Assembly: GCF_021183625.1 (NCBI RefSeq)
Contig: NZ_CP089214.1
Coordinates: 1,798,001 to 1,862,000, forward strand
DNA: 64,000 nucleotides
Source: Nocardia asteroides
GTDB lineage: Bacteria; Actinomycetota; Actinomycetes; Mycobacteriales; Mycobacteriaceae
Reading direction: 5' to 3'
The notes under the pieces were generated by a model that saw only the letters and a list, made by a program, of their open reading frames with translations, searched no databases and was not told where the DNA came from. The position numbers and the translations under genes were made by a program. The stretch's first letter is position 1; every line of letters begins with the position of its first letter. This document shows positions 16,446-27,587 of the stretch, piece after piece.

Positions 16446-17657
16446 TCAGTCGGTTACCGCGCGCACGACCACCGCGGAATTGAATCCCCAGCGGCCACGG
16501 GCGAGGACGAGCGCCGCGCCGACATCGGCGGGCCTCGGTGCGCCGAGGACCAGGTCGATCCGGTCGTCGGCGAGATCGGTGACGCCCGCGGTCGGCGGGA
16601 TCACCCCGTCGCGCGCGGCGAGCAGCGCGGTGACGATGTCGAGCGGCCCCGCGCCGGAGAACAACCGGCCGGTCAGCGGTTTCGTCGTCGTGACGGGCAC
16701 GCCGCGGACTCCGAAGACCGCGGCGAGCGCCTCGACCTCGGCTCGATCGAGGTCGGGCAGCGCGGCCGCGTCGGCCAGGACGAGGTCGATATCGGCCGCG
16801 CCGACCCCGGCGTCGGCGAGCGCGAGGTCGATCGCCCGGCGCAGCCCCGGGGGCCGTTCGCTGCCCGGCGCCGGATCGAAGGTCGAGGCGTAGCCGGCGA
16901 TCTCGCCGTGCACGCGGGGCACGCCCCGCACGCGGGCCGCCGCGGCATCCTCGAGCACCAGCATGGCGCCGCCCTCGCCGGGCACGTAGCCCGCCGCCGC
17001 GGTGTCGAAGGGCAGGTGGGCGCGGGCCGGATCGGTCGCGGTGCTGACGCTGCCGCTGGCGATGTGGGCGGCCCAGCCCCACGGATCGAGCGCGGAGTCG
17101 ACGCCGCCGGTGACCACCAGCGGCGTGCCGCGCCGCACGGTGCGCCTGGCGTGGCCCACCGCGTCGAGCCCGCCCGCCTGCTCGGCGACGAGCGCGCTGC
17201 TCGGCCCGCGCATCCCGTGCCGGATCGAGATCTGACCGGTGTTCACCGCGTAGAACCAGGCGAACGACTCGTACACGCTGACGTGCTCGGAGCCGCGCGA
17301 CCAGAGTTTGTCGAACTCGCGGTGCGTGAACTCGAAGCCGCCGGAGGCGTTTCCGGTGACGACGCCCATGTCGTAGTCGGTCAGCGCCGCCGTGTTCACC
17401 TTGGCGTCGTCCAGCGCCCACTGCGCCGCGACCAGCGCCATCCTGGTCGAGACGTCGGTCTGCGGCAGGAGCCTGCTCGGCAGGTGTTCGGCGGCGTCGA
17501 AGCCGGCCACCTGCCCGGCCGGCCTGCCCGCGCCACGTCCGGTGTCGAAGCGGGTCAGCGGTGCGATGCCGCCGCGGCCGGCCAGCGTCGCCTCCCAGAA
17601 CCGCTCCAGGCCGCACCCGTTGGGGGCGAGGACGCCCATCCCGGTCACCAGGATCAT
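16446..17657 (-). CDS. ketosynthase beta / chain length factor
   Basis: The 403-residue thiolase-fold protein is the KS-beta subunit. The catalytic cysteine is replaced by Gln160 in '[10 protein letters not shown]', the diagnostic CLF change that gives malonyl-ACP decarboxylase (priming) character. Residues aligned with the chain-length gate of the actinorhodin CLF are kept: Phe108, Thr111 and Phe115 in '[10 protein letters not shown]' (Phe109, Thr112, Phe116 in Act numbering). This predicts a 16-carbon octaketide. ATG at 17657 overlaps the KS-alpha stop by 4 nt, the usual coupling that keeps the heterodimer stoichiometric. Confidence 0.96.
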   Translation of the reverse strand: MILVTGMGVLAPNGCGLERFWEATLAGRGGIAPLTRFDTGRGAGRPAGQVAGFDAAEHLPSRLLPQTDVSTRMALVAAQWALDDAKVNTAALTDYDMGVVTGNASGGFEFTHREFDKLWSRGSEHVSVYESFAWFYAVNTGQISIRHGMRGPSSALVAEQAGGLDAVGHARRTVRRGTPLVVTGGVDSALDPWGWAAHIASGSVSTATDPARAHLPFDTAAAGYVPGEGGAMLVLEDAAAARVRGVPRVHGEIAGYASTFDPAPGSERPPGLRRAIDLALADAGVGAADIDLVLADAAALPDLDRAEVEALAAVFGVRGVPVTTTKPLTGRLFSGAGPLDIVTALLAARDGVIPPTAGVTDLADDRIDLVLGAPRPADVGAALVLARGRWGFNSAVVVRAVTD

Positions 17658-18922
17658 GCCGTCACCCCCGCCGGCTTGCGCAGCACCATCGCGCTCTGGA
17701 ATCCGCCGAAGCCGCTGCCGACGGTGAGCACGGTGTCCATCCGGTGCTCGCGCGCCACCACCGGCACGTAGTCGAGATCGCATTCCGGATCGGGTTCGCG
17801 CAGATTCGCCGTCGGCGGCACCACCTGATGTTCGAGGGCGAGCAGCGAGGCCGCGATCTCCACCGAGCCGATCGCGCCGAGCGAGTGCCCGACCATCGAC
17901 TTGATCGAGCTCATCGGCGTCCGGTAGGCGTGCTCCCCCAGGCTGCGCTTGACCGCCGCGGTCTCGTGCCGGTCGTTCTGCCTGGTGCCGGAGCCGTGGG
18001 CGTTGATGTAGTCGATTCCGGCCGGGTCGATGCGGGATTCGTCGAGCGCGACCCGGATCGCCTCGGCCATCTCCCGGCCGTCGGCCTTGAGCCCGGTCAT
18101 GTGGTAGGCGTTGCAGCGGGTGGCGTACCCCGAGACCTCGGCGTAGATGTGCGCGCCGCGGGCCAGCGCCGCGTCGTACTCCTCCAGCACGAACATCGCC
18201 GCGCCCTCGGCCAGGACGAAACCGTTGCGGGACCGGTCGAACGGGCGCGAGGCCACCTCGGCCTCGTCGTTGCGCGGCGTCGTCGCCTTGATCGCGTCGA
18301 AGCAGGCCACCACGATCGGGGTGATCGGGGTGTCGGCGGCGCCCGCGAGCATCACGTCGGCCGAACCCTCCCGGATCAGCTGCACGGCGTGCCCCACCGA
18401 ATCCAGCCCCGAGGTGCAGCCGTTGGACACCATCGCCACCGGCCCCTCCGCCCCGACGGCCCAGGCGACCTCGGCGGGCATGATGCTCGGCACCATGTAG
18501 TCGAACATGTGCGGTGACAGGTACTGCTCGTCCATCAGCCAGTTGCGGCCGGAGTCCGACAGCACCAGGTACTCCCGCTCGAGGCTGGTCGCGGCGGCGA
18601 CCGCGCTGCCGAGGCTCACCCCGAGCCGGTGCGGGTCGATCGATCCGAGGTCGAGCCCGCTGTCGGCGACCGCCTCCCGCGTGCACACGACCGCGAACTG
18701 CACCGCGCGGTCCATCCGCCGGATCTCGCGCGGAGTCAGCCCCTCGCGCACCGGATCGAAATCGACCTCGCCCGCGACCTGGGACCGGTAGGGCGAGGCG
18801 TCGAAGAACGTGATGCGCCGGGTCGCGGTGCGGCCCCCCGCGAGCAACGTCCAGAACTCGGCCCGGCCCGATCCGCCCGGCGCCCGGACCCCGAGCCCGG
18901 TGATGACGACGCGGCGGGTCAT
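17654..18922 (-). CDS. ketosynthase alpha (minimal PKS condensing enzyme)
   Basis: The 422-residue beta-ketoacyl synthase has the catalytic triad Cys169 ('[10 protein letters not shown]'), His309 ('NAHGSGT') and His346 ('[12 protein letters not shown]'). With KS-beta it iteratively condenses malonyl-ACP units into the poly-beta-ketone. The nucleophile context is NGCTSG rather than the commoner TGCTSG. Phe-rich '[26 protein letters not shown]' is typical of aromatic PKS KS-alpha. It is the first gene of the minus-strand operon; its start lies about 200 bp from the divergent AccDA gene. That intergenic stretch contains an imperfect tandem repeat that may bind a SARP activator. Confidence 0.97.
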   Translation of the reverse strand: MTRRVVITGLGVRAPGGSGRAEFWTLLAGGRTATRRITFFDASPYRSQVAGEVDFDPVREGLTPREIRRMDRAVQFAVVCTREAVADSGLDLGSIDPHRLGVSLGSAVAAATSLEREYLVLSDSGRNWLMDEQYLSPHMFDYMVPSIMPAEVAWAVGAEGPVAMVSNGCTSGLDSVGHAVQLIREGSADVMLAGAADTPITPIVVACFDAIKATTPRNDEAEVASRPFDRSRNGFVLAEGAAMFVLEEYDAALARGAHIYAEVSGYATRCNAYHMTGLKADGREMAEAIRVALDESRIDPAGIDYINAHGSGTRQNDRHETAAVKRSLGEHAYRTPMSSIKSMVGHSLGAIGSVEIAASLLALEHQVVPPTANLREPDPECDLDYVPVVAREHRMDTVLTVGSGFGGFQSAMVLRKPAGVTA

Positions 18923-18995
18923 CGGGCACTTCCGAATGTGTTGGCGCTCATGGCGATTCTCCCTTCCGTCGGAGCCCAAGCATCGGCGCGCGGCC

Positions 18996-19039
18996 TCGAA
19001 CTTCGCTCTAGCGGCGCGGTCGAGCTGTTCTGTAGCGGC
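18996..19039. promoter_or_regulatory. imperfect tandem repeat, candidate SARP-binding site
   Basis: Two 20-base copies, 18996-19015 and 19020-19039, start with TCGAAC and TCGAGC and both end in TAGCGGC; 15 of 20 positions agree and the copies are 24 bp apart. SARPs such as ActII-ORF4 bind direct repeats with a TCGAG core in front of the genes they activate. This repeat lies in the divergent region between KS-alpha and AccDA. Confidence 0.4.
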
Positions 19040-19120
19040 CGGGGGCATGCTGTCGGGGTGACCATCCGGCCGTCGGCGTCCGTGCCGGTCACCAGCGACG
19101 AGCACAGGGAGACGAGTGTG

Positions 19121-20797
<1,677 letters not shown>

Positions 20798-20808
20798 GGG
20801 GCGGGGCC

Positions 20809-22164
20809 GTGTTCGACAAGATCCTCATCGCCAACCGGGGCGAGATCGCGCTGCGCGTCGCCCGCACCTGCCGCGAACTCGGCATCGGCACGGTGGCCGT
20901 GCACTCGGTGGCCGACGCCGATTCGGCCGCGGTGCGGTTCGCCGACGAGGCGGTGCAGATCGGGCCCGCCGCCGCCAAGCGCAGCTATCTCAACGGCGCG
21001 GCGATCCTGGCCGCCGCGGAGCTCACCGGCGCGCAGGCCATCCATCCCGGCTACGGATTCCTCTCCGAGTCGCCGGATTTCGCCGATGCCTGCCGGGCGG
21101 CGGGGCGGACCCTGATCGGCCCGCCCGCCGACGTCATGGCCCAGCTCGGCGACAAGCAGTCGGCTCGCGCCCTGATGGCCAAGGCCGGGCTGCCGCTGCT
21201 GCCGGGCAGCCTCGATCCGCTCGAACCCGATCAGGCGCACGCACTCGCCGACGACGTCGGCTATCCGGTGATCATCAAGGCGGCCGCGGGCGGCGGCGGC
21301 CGTGGCATGACGGTGGTGCGCGCGAGCGCCGACTTCCCGGCCGCCTACCGGCAGACCCGCGCGACCGCGCGCCTGCTGTTCGGCGACAATCGGGTCTACC
21401 TGGAGAAGTACCTCGAGTCCGCGCGCCACGTCGAGGTGCAGGTGCTGTGCGACGGGCACGGGGCGGGCATCCACCTCGGCGAGCGCGACTGCTCGGTGCA
21501 GCGCAGGCATCAGAAACTCATCGAGGAGTCGCCCGCCCCCGGCCTGCCCGATGGCCTCGCCGAACGGATGGGGCGCTCGGCGGTCACCGGAGTCCTCGAA
21601 GCGGGCTACGTGGGAGCGGGCACCGTGGAGTTCCTCGTCGACCCGTCGGGCGCGTACTACTTCATGGAGGTCAACTGCCGCATCCAGGTGGAGCACCCGG
21701 TGACCGAGATGGTGACGGGCATGGATCTGATCGCGGAGCAGATCCGGATCGCCGCCGGGGAGCGGCTCGGGTACACCCAGGACGATGTCGTGCTGCGCGG
21801 GGTGGCGATCGAATGTCGCATCAACGCCGAGGATCCGGAGGCCGGCTTCGCCCCGACACCGGGCACGCTCGCCGAGTTCACGCCGCCCGGCGGAGCCTTC
21901 GTTCGCGTCGACACCCATGCCTACCAGGGGTACGCGATCCCGCCGCACTACGACTCCCTGCTGGCGAAACTCGTCGTCTGGGCGCCGGATCGGGATCGCG
22001 CCGTCGCGCGCATGCGGCGCGCGCTCGGGGAGTTCCGCATCGACGGCGACCGCGTGCGGACCACCCGCGATTTCCTGGCCGAGGTGCTCGGCCACCCCGC
22101 CATGCTGTCGGCGACCCATTCGACGGCACTCGTGGACGACATGCTCGCGCGGCGGACCGGGTAA
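20809..22164 (+). CDS. accC: biotin carboxylase subunit of acetyl-CoA carboxylase
   Basis: The 451-residue ATP-grasp enzyme has the N-terminal '[20 protein letters not shown]', the glycine-rich ATP loop '[16 protein letters not shown]', '[13 protein letters not shown]', '[20 protein letters not shown]' and '[20 protein letters not shown]' with the catalytic Arg. It carboxylates the biotin of AccB using bicarbonate and ATP. The length equals E. coli AccC (about 450); it lacks the biotinyl domain that actinobacterial AccA chains carry. The start is GTG at 20809, 11 nt after AccDA. Its last codons form part of a strong hairpin that terminates towards the convergent SARP gene. Confidence 0.95.
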   Translation: MFDKILIANRGEIALRVARTCRELGIGTVAVHSVADADSAAVRFADEAVQIGPAAAKRSYLNGAAILAAAELTGAQAIHPGYGFLSESPDFADACRAAGRTLIGPPADVMAQLGDKQSARALMAKAGLPLLPGSLDPLEPDQAHALADDVGYPVIIKAAAGGGGRGMTVVRASADFPAAYRQTRATARLLFGDNRVYLEKYLESARHVEVQVLCDGHGAGIHLGERDCSVQRRHQKLIEESPAPGLPDGLAERMGRSAVTGVLEAGYVGAGTVEFLVDPSGAYYFMEVNCRIQVEHPVTEMVTGMDLIAEQIRIAAGERLGYTQDDVVLRGVAIECRINAEDPEAGFAPTPGTLAEFTPPGGAFVRVDTHAYQGYAIPPHYDSLLAKLVVWAPDRDRAVARMRRALGEFRIDGDRVRTTRDFLAEVLGHPAMLSATHSTALVDDMLARRTG

Positions 22165-22180
22165 CCCGGCCCGCCGCGCG
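22146..22180. terminator. bidirectional terminator between AccC and SARP genes
   Basis: Two 17-base arms, 22146-22162 and 22164-22180, are inverted copies with one mismatch (CGCGCGGCGGACCGGGT against its complement), giving a roughly 16-bp GC stem with a tight loop around GTAAC. The stem contains the AccC stop codon and sits between two convergent genes. Confidence 0.65.
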
Positions 22181-22189
22181 AGCGGTGCG

Positions 22190-23053
22190 TCATGCCGGTT
22201 CGGCGGCCCGGAACTCGGGCGAGCGCCAGCCGATCAGGTATCCGGCGTGCCGGCTCTCCAGGATCGCGCAGACCGATCCGTCGGAGGCGCCGAGAATGTC
22301 GCGGTGCAGGCGCAGCACCTTCTCGCACGGATCGAGTCCGAGTTCCTCGTTCATCAGGCGCCGGAAGCGCTGGAAGGATTCCAGCGCCACCGCGCGTCTG
22401 CCCGCCCGGCAGAGCGCGAACATGTAGTACGCCTGGAGCCGTTCGTGCAGCGGATGCTGGATGGTCAGCCGGGCCAGATCCGCGCACACCTCCCGGTGCC
22501 GCCCGAGCCGCAGCTCCGCCTCGATGCGGAGCTCGATATCGGCCAGGTGCCGGTGTTCCAGGTGTGCGATCTCGGCCGCCAGCGGAACCCCGGCCTCGAC
22601 ATCCACCAGCGCCGGGCCGCCCCACAGCGCCTCGGCGGCGAGGAAGAGGTCGACGGCGCGATCGTCGTCGCCCGCCTTGGCGGCACAGCGGGCGGCATCC
22701 GACATCGACCGGTAGTCGCGCAGATCGAAGACGCAGTCGCCGACCTCGAAGGAGTACCCCCTGTTCCTGGTCAGCAGGAAACGGTCGGCGATCTCGGTCT
22801 GGTCCATGTCGAGCCGCTGGGCCATCTTCTTGCGGATGCCGAGGACGTAGGTCTGCACGACGGTCACGGCGCTCCGCGGCGGCTCGGTGTTCCAGAGTTC
22901 TTCGATCAGGGTGGATACCGGAACGATCGTAGAATGGCGGACGAGTAGCAGGGCAAGGATTTGCCGCTGTTTCTGGGCTGTCGGTGTAGCGTTTCGACTG
23001 TTCAGCGCGAGCGTAAGAGGACCTAGCACACGTGCGCACACAGGATATTCCAC
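22190..23053 (-). CDS. SARP-family pathway activator
   Basis: The 287-residue protein has only the two SARP domains: an OmpR-type winged helix (residues about 5-105; 'TPTAQKQRQILALLLVRHSTIVPVSTLIEELWNTEPPRSAVTVVQTYVLGIRKKM') and a bacterial transcriptional activator domain (about 110-270, ending 'GLDPCEKVLRLHRDIL'). This is the size of ActII-ORF4/RedD-type cluster activators, and it marks the right border of the polyketide cluster. The start is a GTG at 23053 preceded by GGGAGAG. Base composition of the 5' flank is lower in G+C than the surrounding genes. It probably binds TCGAG-type repeats such as those at 18996-19039. Confidence 0.88.
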   Translation of the reverse strand: MEYPVCARVLGPLTLALNSRNATPTAQKQRQILALLLVRHSTIVPVSTLIEELWNTEPPRSAVTVVQTYVLGIRKKMAQRLDMDQTEIADRFLLTRNRGYSFEVGDCVFDLRDYRSMSDAARCAAKAGDDDRAVDLFLAAEALWGGPALVDVEAGVPLAAEIAHLEHRHLADIELRIEAELRLGRHREVCADLARLTIQHPLHERLQAYYMFALCRAGRRAVALESFQRFRRLMNEELGLDPCEKVLRLHRDILGASDGSVCAILESRHAGYLIGWRSPEFRAAEPA

Positions 23054-24371
23054 AGAGCTCTCCCTACCGGCTTCGAGAATTCCCCCCGAACCGATCGAAG
23101 TGACCGTATCCTACCTCGCTGTAGACGCCACAATGCTATCCAATTTCCGATGTCTCTTCGATGAAGTCTGTGTTAGATCCCGGTTACCGGGAGCCTTGCG
23201 ATAAATTTAAAAGTGACGCGCGAAATAATGGACCCTGCGCGGCGCGCTGTGCGACTTTACCGCACCGGTCGCACCCCCCGGAAAGTGGCGTCTTGCACGG
23301 CTTCCGTCCCAGCCGACAGCCGTTCACCGCCAGATTTCCCGGCCTGAGCAGGGACTGCCGCGCCTCGGGGGGAACCGCGTCGCAGCCGCTCGGACCTCCG
23401 GGACCATGGTCGCCAGCGGTAAACTCGGACTCGCAGATCAGCACGCTACTTTCACCATGAATTTCATGGCTGAACTATTTCCTGCATCTGTTTCTCCGTC
23501 GGCAACAATATTTCCGACCCGCGAGCGCACCGGTAATCGCGATCGTGTCGATAATGATCTTCGACGCATCGCCCTCGCGCCCGGGCCGCACCCCGCGAAC
23601 CGGCATCGAGGATATGTGCCCCAGGACCGCTCGCTCAGCCGAGAAATGGCCTCACGCCTCGATCGCGCACCGGTAGCGGGCGTTCGAGAATTCGATCGTA
23701 CCAATTCGTCGGAGGCGTTTGCGAAGACGTGCGGCGAAGGTTTCCGCCGCATCGCCCGCCCCGGCCGGTGGGATCGGGTGACAGCACCACCGAGCAACGG
23801 CACTGCAACGCCGCCTGCTCGCCGGTAGCGGGCGCCCGCGCGATTCGACGGTATCTGCCACAATCCCGGAGGGGCCGAGCATTGTCACCCACCGCGCACA
23901 ACCTCCGAGTTACGCAGTGCGCGTATTGCGGATCCGATGCTTTCAAGCCCCGCCAGTGGCCGGACGCCGCCGGCGAACAAGACCGCCGCGAGCACTGCAG
24001 GCCCACGCCGGAAGTGCCGCTGTAACGGCACGGAAGCTCATTCGCTGTACCGCAGTGCGATCATCGGCCTACGAGTTGCCGGTGATCATTTCAGAAAGCT
24101 CACCGTATCGTCTTCTCTTGTCCGGCAACGGAAGTGGCTACACAAGCAAAGTGGTCCCGGCCAGTTTCGAACCACCGAGAGAGAGACCTGACCCGCTGGC
24201 GTCTCCATCTGCGAAAAAGTGGCCTCTACCAGGTGATTCATCGCAGGATGCGAGCCGCAGACGCCGTGGCCGAAGCTCAGCATCCCGACTTCGAAAAACC
24301 GGGGAATATCACGGCCCTTCCGCGAGATCATGACCGCGATCGGCACGGTACCGCGACGAGACCGGGCAGTC
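23054..24371. other. 1.3 kb without a convincing gene
   Basis: The short open frames here lack codon bias, conserved motifs or credible ribosome binding sites. The stretch is lower in G+C than its surroundings. Visible items: a 15-bp palindrome CCATGAATTTCATGG at 23455-23469, two loosely similar segments beginning CGGTAGCGGGCG near 23670 and 23820, and a degenerate tRNA 3'-end copy at 24151-24178. It separates the polyketide cluster from the accessory region and is probably decayed DNA. Confidence 0.6.
24151..24178. repeat. degenerate copy of the tRNA-Val 3' end / att core
   Basis: Twenty-four of 28 bases agree with the AICE attachment core at 33491-33518, in the same orientation, starting with the identical GTGGTCCC. 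The T-arm no longer pairs, so it is not a functional tRNA. It could mark the far edge of an older integration in the same tRNA gene. Confidence 0.45.
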
Positions 24372-24953
24372 CTACGGGTTGGTGGTTGCCTCGCGCAGGA
24401 GTGCGCGTAGTTCGCGTGCGACGTCGTCGATCGGTTGTGTGTCGTGCTCGACGCGGCTCAGTGCTACCGCGCCCTCGACCGCGGCGACGATCAATGTCGC
24501 CAGTCGGCGGGCGCGGGCCGGGGGAACGCCGTGGGCGCGTAGCAACGTGTGCAGGGCGTCGCGCCAGCTGCCGAATGCGCGCGCCGCGGCGTGGGTCAGC
24601 TGGGGGGCGTCGTCGTTGGTTTCCACGGCAACCGCGAGAACGGGGCAGCCGGCGCGGAAGTCCGAGGCCTGGAGATCGGTTTTCCAGAGGGAGATGAACG
24701 CGTCGAAGGTTGCCAGAGGTGTCGCCTCGCCCGCGTCGTGCAGGATCTCTGCCAGGGCGTTGCCTGCGCGCTCCACCACCTCCTCGATGAGCTGGGCGCG
24801 GCCACCGGGGAAATGGTGATAGACCGACCCGCGGGGAGCGCGGCTGTGCCGCAGGACATCGTCGATGCTGGTGGCGGCGGCGCCGTGCTCGCGGATGAGC
24901 GTCGATGCGCTGTCGAGCATTCTCTGGCGGGCATCGGAGACGCGGGGGCTCAC
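24372..24953 (-). CDS. TetR-family regulator (LmrA/YxaF-like)
   Basis: The 193-residue protein begins with the TetR helix-turn-helix (DARQRMLDSASTLIREHGAAATSIDDVLRHSRAPRGSVYHHFPGGRAQLIEEVV). The C-terminal ligand domain has the 'DFRAGCPVLAVAVETNDDAPQLTHAAARAFGSWRDAL' signature of the LmrA/YxaF branch. These regulators usually respond to small hydrophobic compounds. GTG at 24953 overlaps the stop of the upstream PPOX-type flavoprotein gene by 4 nt (GTGA), so the pair is co-translated and the regulator probably controls its own operon, including the flavoprotein. Confidence 0.88.
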   Translation of the reverse strand: MSPRVSDARQRMLDSASTLIREHGAAATSIDDVLRHSRAPRGSVYHHFPGGRAQLIEEVVERAGNALAEILHDAGEATPLATFDAFISLWKTDLQASDFRAGCPVLAVAVETNDDAPQLTHAAARAFGSWRDALHTLLRAHGVPPARARRLATLIVAAVEGAVALSRVEHDTQPIDDVARELRALLREATTNP

Positions 24954-25480
24954 GGTCGATCTCCGGGAGGTGGGTCGCCGACCGGGCCCAGAGGTGTCAG
25001 CTCGATGTAGTGCACCGGGGTGAGCGGGCGTGATATGGCCGCGAAAGCTCTTCGTTTCCAGCCCCATTGGGATCGGATGACGGACTCCGCGTGCGCGCGC
25101 TCGGCCTCGGTGTCGAGGATGCGGCCGCGAGCGGCGATCGGCGCCGCGAGTGGTTTTCCCCGAAACGAGCAGGGAGCGATGAGTGCTTCGGGGTTGCGGC
25201 GCAGGCGCTTGGCTTTGTATGCCTCCACTTCGGTCCACAGATAGACACGGTCACCGTCGTAGCCGGGCCACACCGGTTGAGGTACCGGGGTGCCGTCCTT
25301 GCGATAGGTGACCACCAGGCAGTGGTCGTACCGCCGCAACTCGGCGAACCCGGTGACCCGAACCGGCATGTCGAGCACCGTAGTCGCTTCCTCGGAACGC
25401 AACGCGGCCAACAACCGCTTGTTGGCGGTCACGAGGACGCGCCCGAGCTGGAAGGTGGGGCCGGACCGCTTCTGGGGCAT
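24950..25480 (-). CDS. PPOX-class F420/FMN-dependent oxidoreductase
   Basis: The 176-residue split-barrel protein has the pattern of pyridoxamine-phosphate-oxidase-like actinobacterial enzymes: 'LRRYDHCLVVTYRKDGTPVPQPVWPGYDGDRVYLWTEVEAYKAKRLRRNPEALIAPCS' followed by 'RGRILDTEAERAHAESVIRSQWGWKRR'. Many relatives use coenzyme F420, but the cofactor cannot be fixed from sequence alone. ATG 25480 has AAAGG 7 nt upstream; the ATG at 25495 overlaps the stop of a decayed NTF2-like gene by 4 nt and may have been the ancestral coupled start. It is coupled downstream to the TetR gene. Confidence 0.82.
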   Translation of the reverse strand: MPQKRSGPTFQLGRVLVTANKRLLAALRSEEATTVLDMPVRVTGFAELRRYDHCLVVTYRKDGTPVPQPVWPGYDGDRVYLWTEVEAYKAKRLRRNPEALIAPCSFRGKPLAAPIAARGRILDTEAERAHAESVIRSQWGWKRRAFAAISRPLTPVHYIELTPLGPVGDPPPGDRP

Positions 25481-25491
25481 GTCGCTGCCTT

Positions 25492-25757
25492 TCATGCGTT
25501 GTGATGGGCGTGGAACCGTGCGTGGGTGCGGCGGGCCGGTGTGCCGAGTCCGGAACGCCACCAGCGCGCCCATGCGCGGGGACGGCATGCGACCGCAGAG
25601 AACAGGGCGAGCGGGTCCAGGTAGGTCGTGCGGCCGATGACCAGACCATCGGCGAACCGGAATCGGTCGCATGTGTCATCCGGCCGATCGAATCGATCTG
25701 CTGCGCCCGACGATTGCTTCGCGCGGCCAGATAGGTCAGTGCGATGTCGGTGGCCAT
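25492..25757 (-). pseudogene. internally deleted, frameshifted NTF2-like gene
   Basis: The first part (from ATG 25757) reads MATDIALTYLAARSN, a typical NTF2/limonene-epoxide-hydrolase-like N-terminus. In a different frame, 25690-25492 reads 'DDTCDRFRFADGLVIGRTT' and 'YLDPLALFSAVACRPRAW', the typical C-terminal half, ending at a TGA that overlaps the ATG at 25495. The central 60 or so residues are missing and the frame shifts between the parts. The gene was evidently first in an operon with the PPOX-type flavoprotein and TetR genes and has since decayed. Confidence 0.6.
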
Positions 25758-25772
25758 GAGGAGGGCGATGAC

Positions 25773-26045
25773 GTGCCTGCGCCGACGCCCTCCGCCGGCG
25801 GCCGACGATTCGTCGCGCTGCGCGCGCTCACCACAGCCATCCTCGACACCGTTGCCAACCCCGCCGACGTCGCCGATCTGTTGACCGAACTCGTCGAACG
25901 CGATCGAACCCGCCATCCCGGCGACATCCAGGAACACTCCACACGCGTGCTGCGACGAACTCGGCACACCTGCTCGGACGGGCTTCGCACCGCCCTGGCC
26001 GCATGCGATCGAACCGATCCGCGCCGGGGTCAGCACCCTCCCCCC
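25773..26045 (+). other. possible truncated coding fragment of unknown function
   Basis: From a GTG at 25773, with GAGGAGGG a few bases upstream, about 90 codons have good actinomycete third-position G/C bias and read a mostly helical peptide (RFVALRALTTAILDTVANPADVADLLTELVERD). The frame has no stop until it has run far into the antisense strand of the next gene, so if it was a gene its 3' end is lost. The product is not recognised, and chance cannot be excluded. Confidence 0.25.
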
Positions 26046-26093
26046 ACGAGGTACGGGGACGGCTCAGGGGTTGACCAGGCTGCGGACCGGTGG

Positions 26094-26489
26094 TTACCCG
26101 AGGCCGGTAGGAGGTGGTGCGGTCGGGCTCGACACATCGACCAGGACACCGTTGGGGTCGACGACCAGCATCCGCCGCTGGCCGTAGAACAGATCTTTCG
26201 GCTCCTCGACGATGGGTACGGACAGCTCCTTCGCCCGTGCGAAGACCGTCTCCACATCGTCGACCACGATCGTGAGGTAGGAACCCGACGCCGCGCCGCG
26301 GGCCTGTTCGGGCACAAGTTCGTGGTCGCGCGCCATGATGCCGATGATCGCCCCGGAGTCCTCCGCGCTCAGTTGCACGAACCAGTCGCTGTCGAAGCTC
26401 ACGTGAAAACCCAAGAGATCGACATAGAAGTCCCTCGTCGTCGAAAGCCGGTCGCTACAGATATTCACGAAGCTCTGCGAGATCGCCAT
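26094..26489 (-). CDS. VOC-superfamily (glyoxalase/bleomycin-resistance-like) protein
   Basis: The 131-residue protein has two beta-alpha-beta-beta-beta modules. The first begins 'FVNICSDRLSTTRDFYVDLLGFHVSFDSDWFVQLS'; the second has 'SYLTIVVDDVETVFARAKELSVPIVEEPKDLFYGQRRMLVVDPNGVLVDVS'. This is the vicinal oxygen chelate fold. The metal-ligand positions of glyoxalase I are only partly kept (Asn9 for the usual His, Glu missing near the end), so it may bind rather than convert its ligand. ATG 26489 is the start. It stands between decayed sequences and has no clear operon partner. Confidence 0.82.
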   Translation of the reverse strand: MAISQSFVNICSDRLSTTRDFYVDLLGFHVSFDSDWFVQLSAEDSGAIIGIMARDHELVPEQARGAASGSYLTIVVDDVETVFARAKELSVPIVEEPKDLFYGQRRMLVVDPNGVLVDVSSPTAPPPTGLG

Positions 26490-26799
26490 ATCGCCGAGGC
26501 TACTGCCGCGTCGAGCAACCGGTCGCGGCCGCGCGATCGACTCGACCCCCAGTTCACCGCGGCAACCTTCCTGAACGGAGCCAGTACCTACCATCCCGGA
26601 GCGGTGGTCACCATCGAGCGCACACGGACCCGGTCTGTAGCGGCTGTGCGCCACCGCGGGCTGATGATCCCGGCCCGGTTCCGGGTTGTGACCGGCTCCC
26701 GGCTCCACCGCTTGCCGCGCCCTGCGGCGTCGATGAGGTCAGCAACGTCCGCCGGGATCGGCGCCGGCGACCTCATCGCCCGGTTCGGGCTGCACGTCC

Positions 26800-27061
26800 G
26801 GGCGACGGCCTCGCCCTCGCCGGCCAGGTTCGTGGCTATCGCGAGCTGCAGGGAGCAGAACTCGAAGCCCGGATGTCCACCGGCGATGGTCCAGCGGCGT
26901 CCCACTCCTTCGTCCGCGGTCTGAGCCGCGACAAGCACGCGGTCGTTGCCGGCCTCACCCGGCCCCGGAACAGCGGTGTCGAAGGCCACGTCAACCGCGT
27001 CACGATGCTGCTCGAACGGCGAATGTTGCGCCCTGCGAAACCCGACCTGCTCCGGAGCGAA
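26800..27061 (+). pseudogene. C-terminal remnant of an ISL3-family transposase
   Basis: A plus-strand frame ending at about 27061 reads 'SFVRGLSRDKHAVVAGLT' then 'NSGVEGHVNRVTMLLERRM'. These correspond to the ISL3 transposase C-terminus (consensus FaxGLxxDxxAVxAGLTLxxNSGxVEGHVNRxKxLKRxMxGR). One residue of the SGVVEG motif is lost, and 'LLERRMLRPAKPDLLRSE' diverges from KRQMYGRAxxDLLR. The N-terminal two thirds and both terminal repeats are not found. This is a dead insertion-sequence relic between the VOC and MarR genes; the rest of 26490-27114 holds nothing recognisable. Confidence 0.7.
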
Positions 27062-27114
27062 TCCGGCTCAGCTGGTGACCATCACCCTCCCGATCACGAA
27101 TCACGGGCCGGCGC

Positions 27115-27552
27115 TCACGGAGGGGACTCGAGATCGAGGACGGCGGTGAGCAGCCTGCGTAACTCATCGATGTCCTGCTCGCCGAGCACGTCGCGCCAGC
27201 GACGCTCGGCCTGCTCGCCCGCGGCTCGGGTCACGCGCAGAGCGTGTCGTCCCGCGTCGGTGAGGCGAAGCAGTTTGGCACGTGCGTCGGCCGGGTCGGC
27301 GACACGCTCGAGGTAACCGCCGCGTTCCAACGTCACCGCGACCTGCGCGACCGCTTGCGGCGACACCCCGATATCGGCGGCCAACTCGACCGCACGCCTG
27401 CCGCCACCGAGGAGCCGCACCAGCACCAGCACGTGCGCCGGACGCAACCCATCGAGCCCCTCGCGTGCGAACACCGCGCGCAACAAGCGGGTGTCGGCCT
27501 CGGCCAACGCCTGGACCAGGCCGGGAACTGTGCGATGAGCACGCGGGGACAT
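27115..27552 (-). CDS. MarR-family transcriptional regulator
   Basis: The 145-residue protein has the MarR winged helix: 'LDGLRPAHVLVLVRLLGGGRRAVELAADIGVSPQAVAQVAVTLERGGYLERVADPADARAKLLRLTDAGRHALRV', with dimerisation helices at both ends. ATG 27552 is chosen over a TTG at 27588, because the latter lies inside a 23-bp dyad (27588-27610) that looks like its operator. It is divergent from the secreted esterase gene by 65 bp and most likely represses that gene and itself. Ligand unknown. Confidence 0.87.
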   Translation of the reverse strand: MSPRAHRTVPGLVQALAEADTRLLRAVFAREGLDGLRPAHVLVLVRLLGGGRRAVELAADIGVSPQAVAQVAVTLERGGYLERVADPADARAKLLRLTDAGRHALRVTRAAGEQAERRWRDVLGEQDIDELRRLLTAVLDLESPP

Positions 27553-27587
27553 AGCAGCACTCTGACAGCCGGACGCACCACTCGACA

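Noticed and set aside
23406..24346. Several 80-140 codon open frames in the gap after the SARP gene
   Set aside because: They overlap on both strands, lack codon bias, ribosome binding sites and any conserved motif.
26588..26989. A minus-strand open frame of 133 codons between the VOC and MarR genes
   Set aside because: It is antisense to the recognisable ISL3 transposase remnant and has no protein-like pattern of its own.
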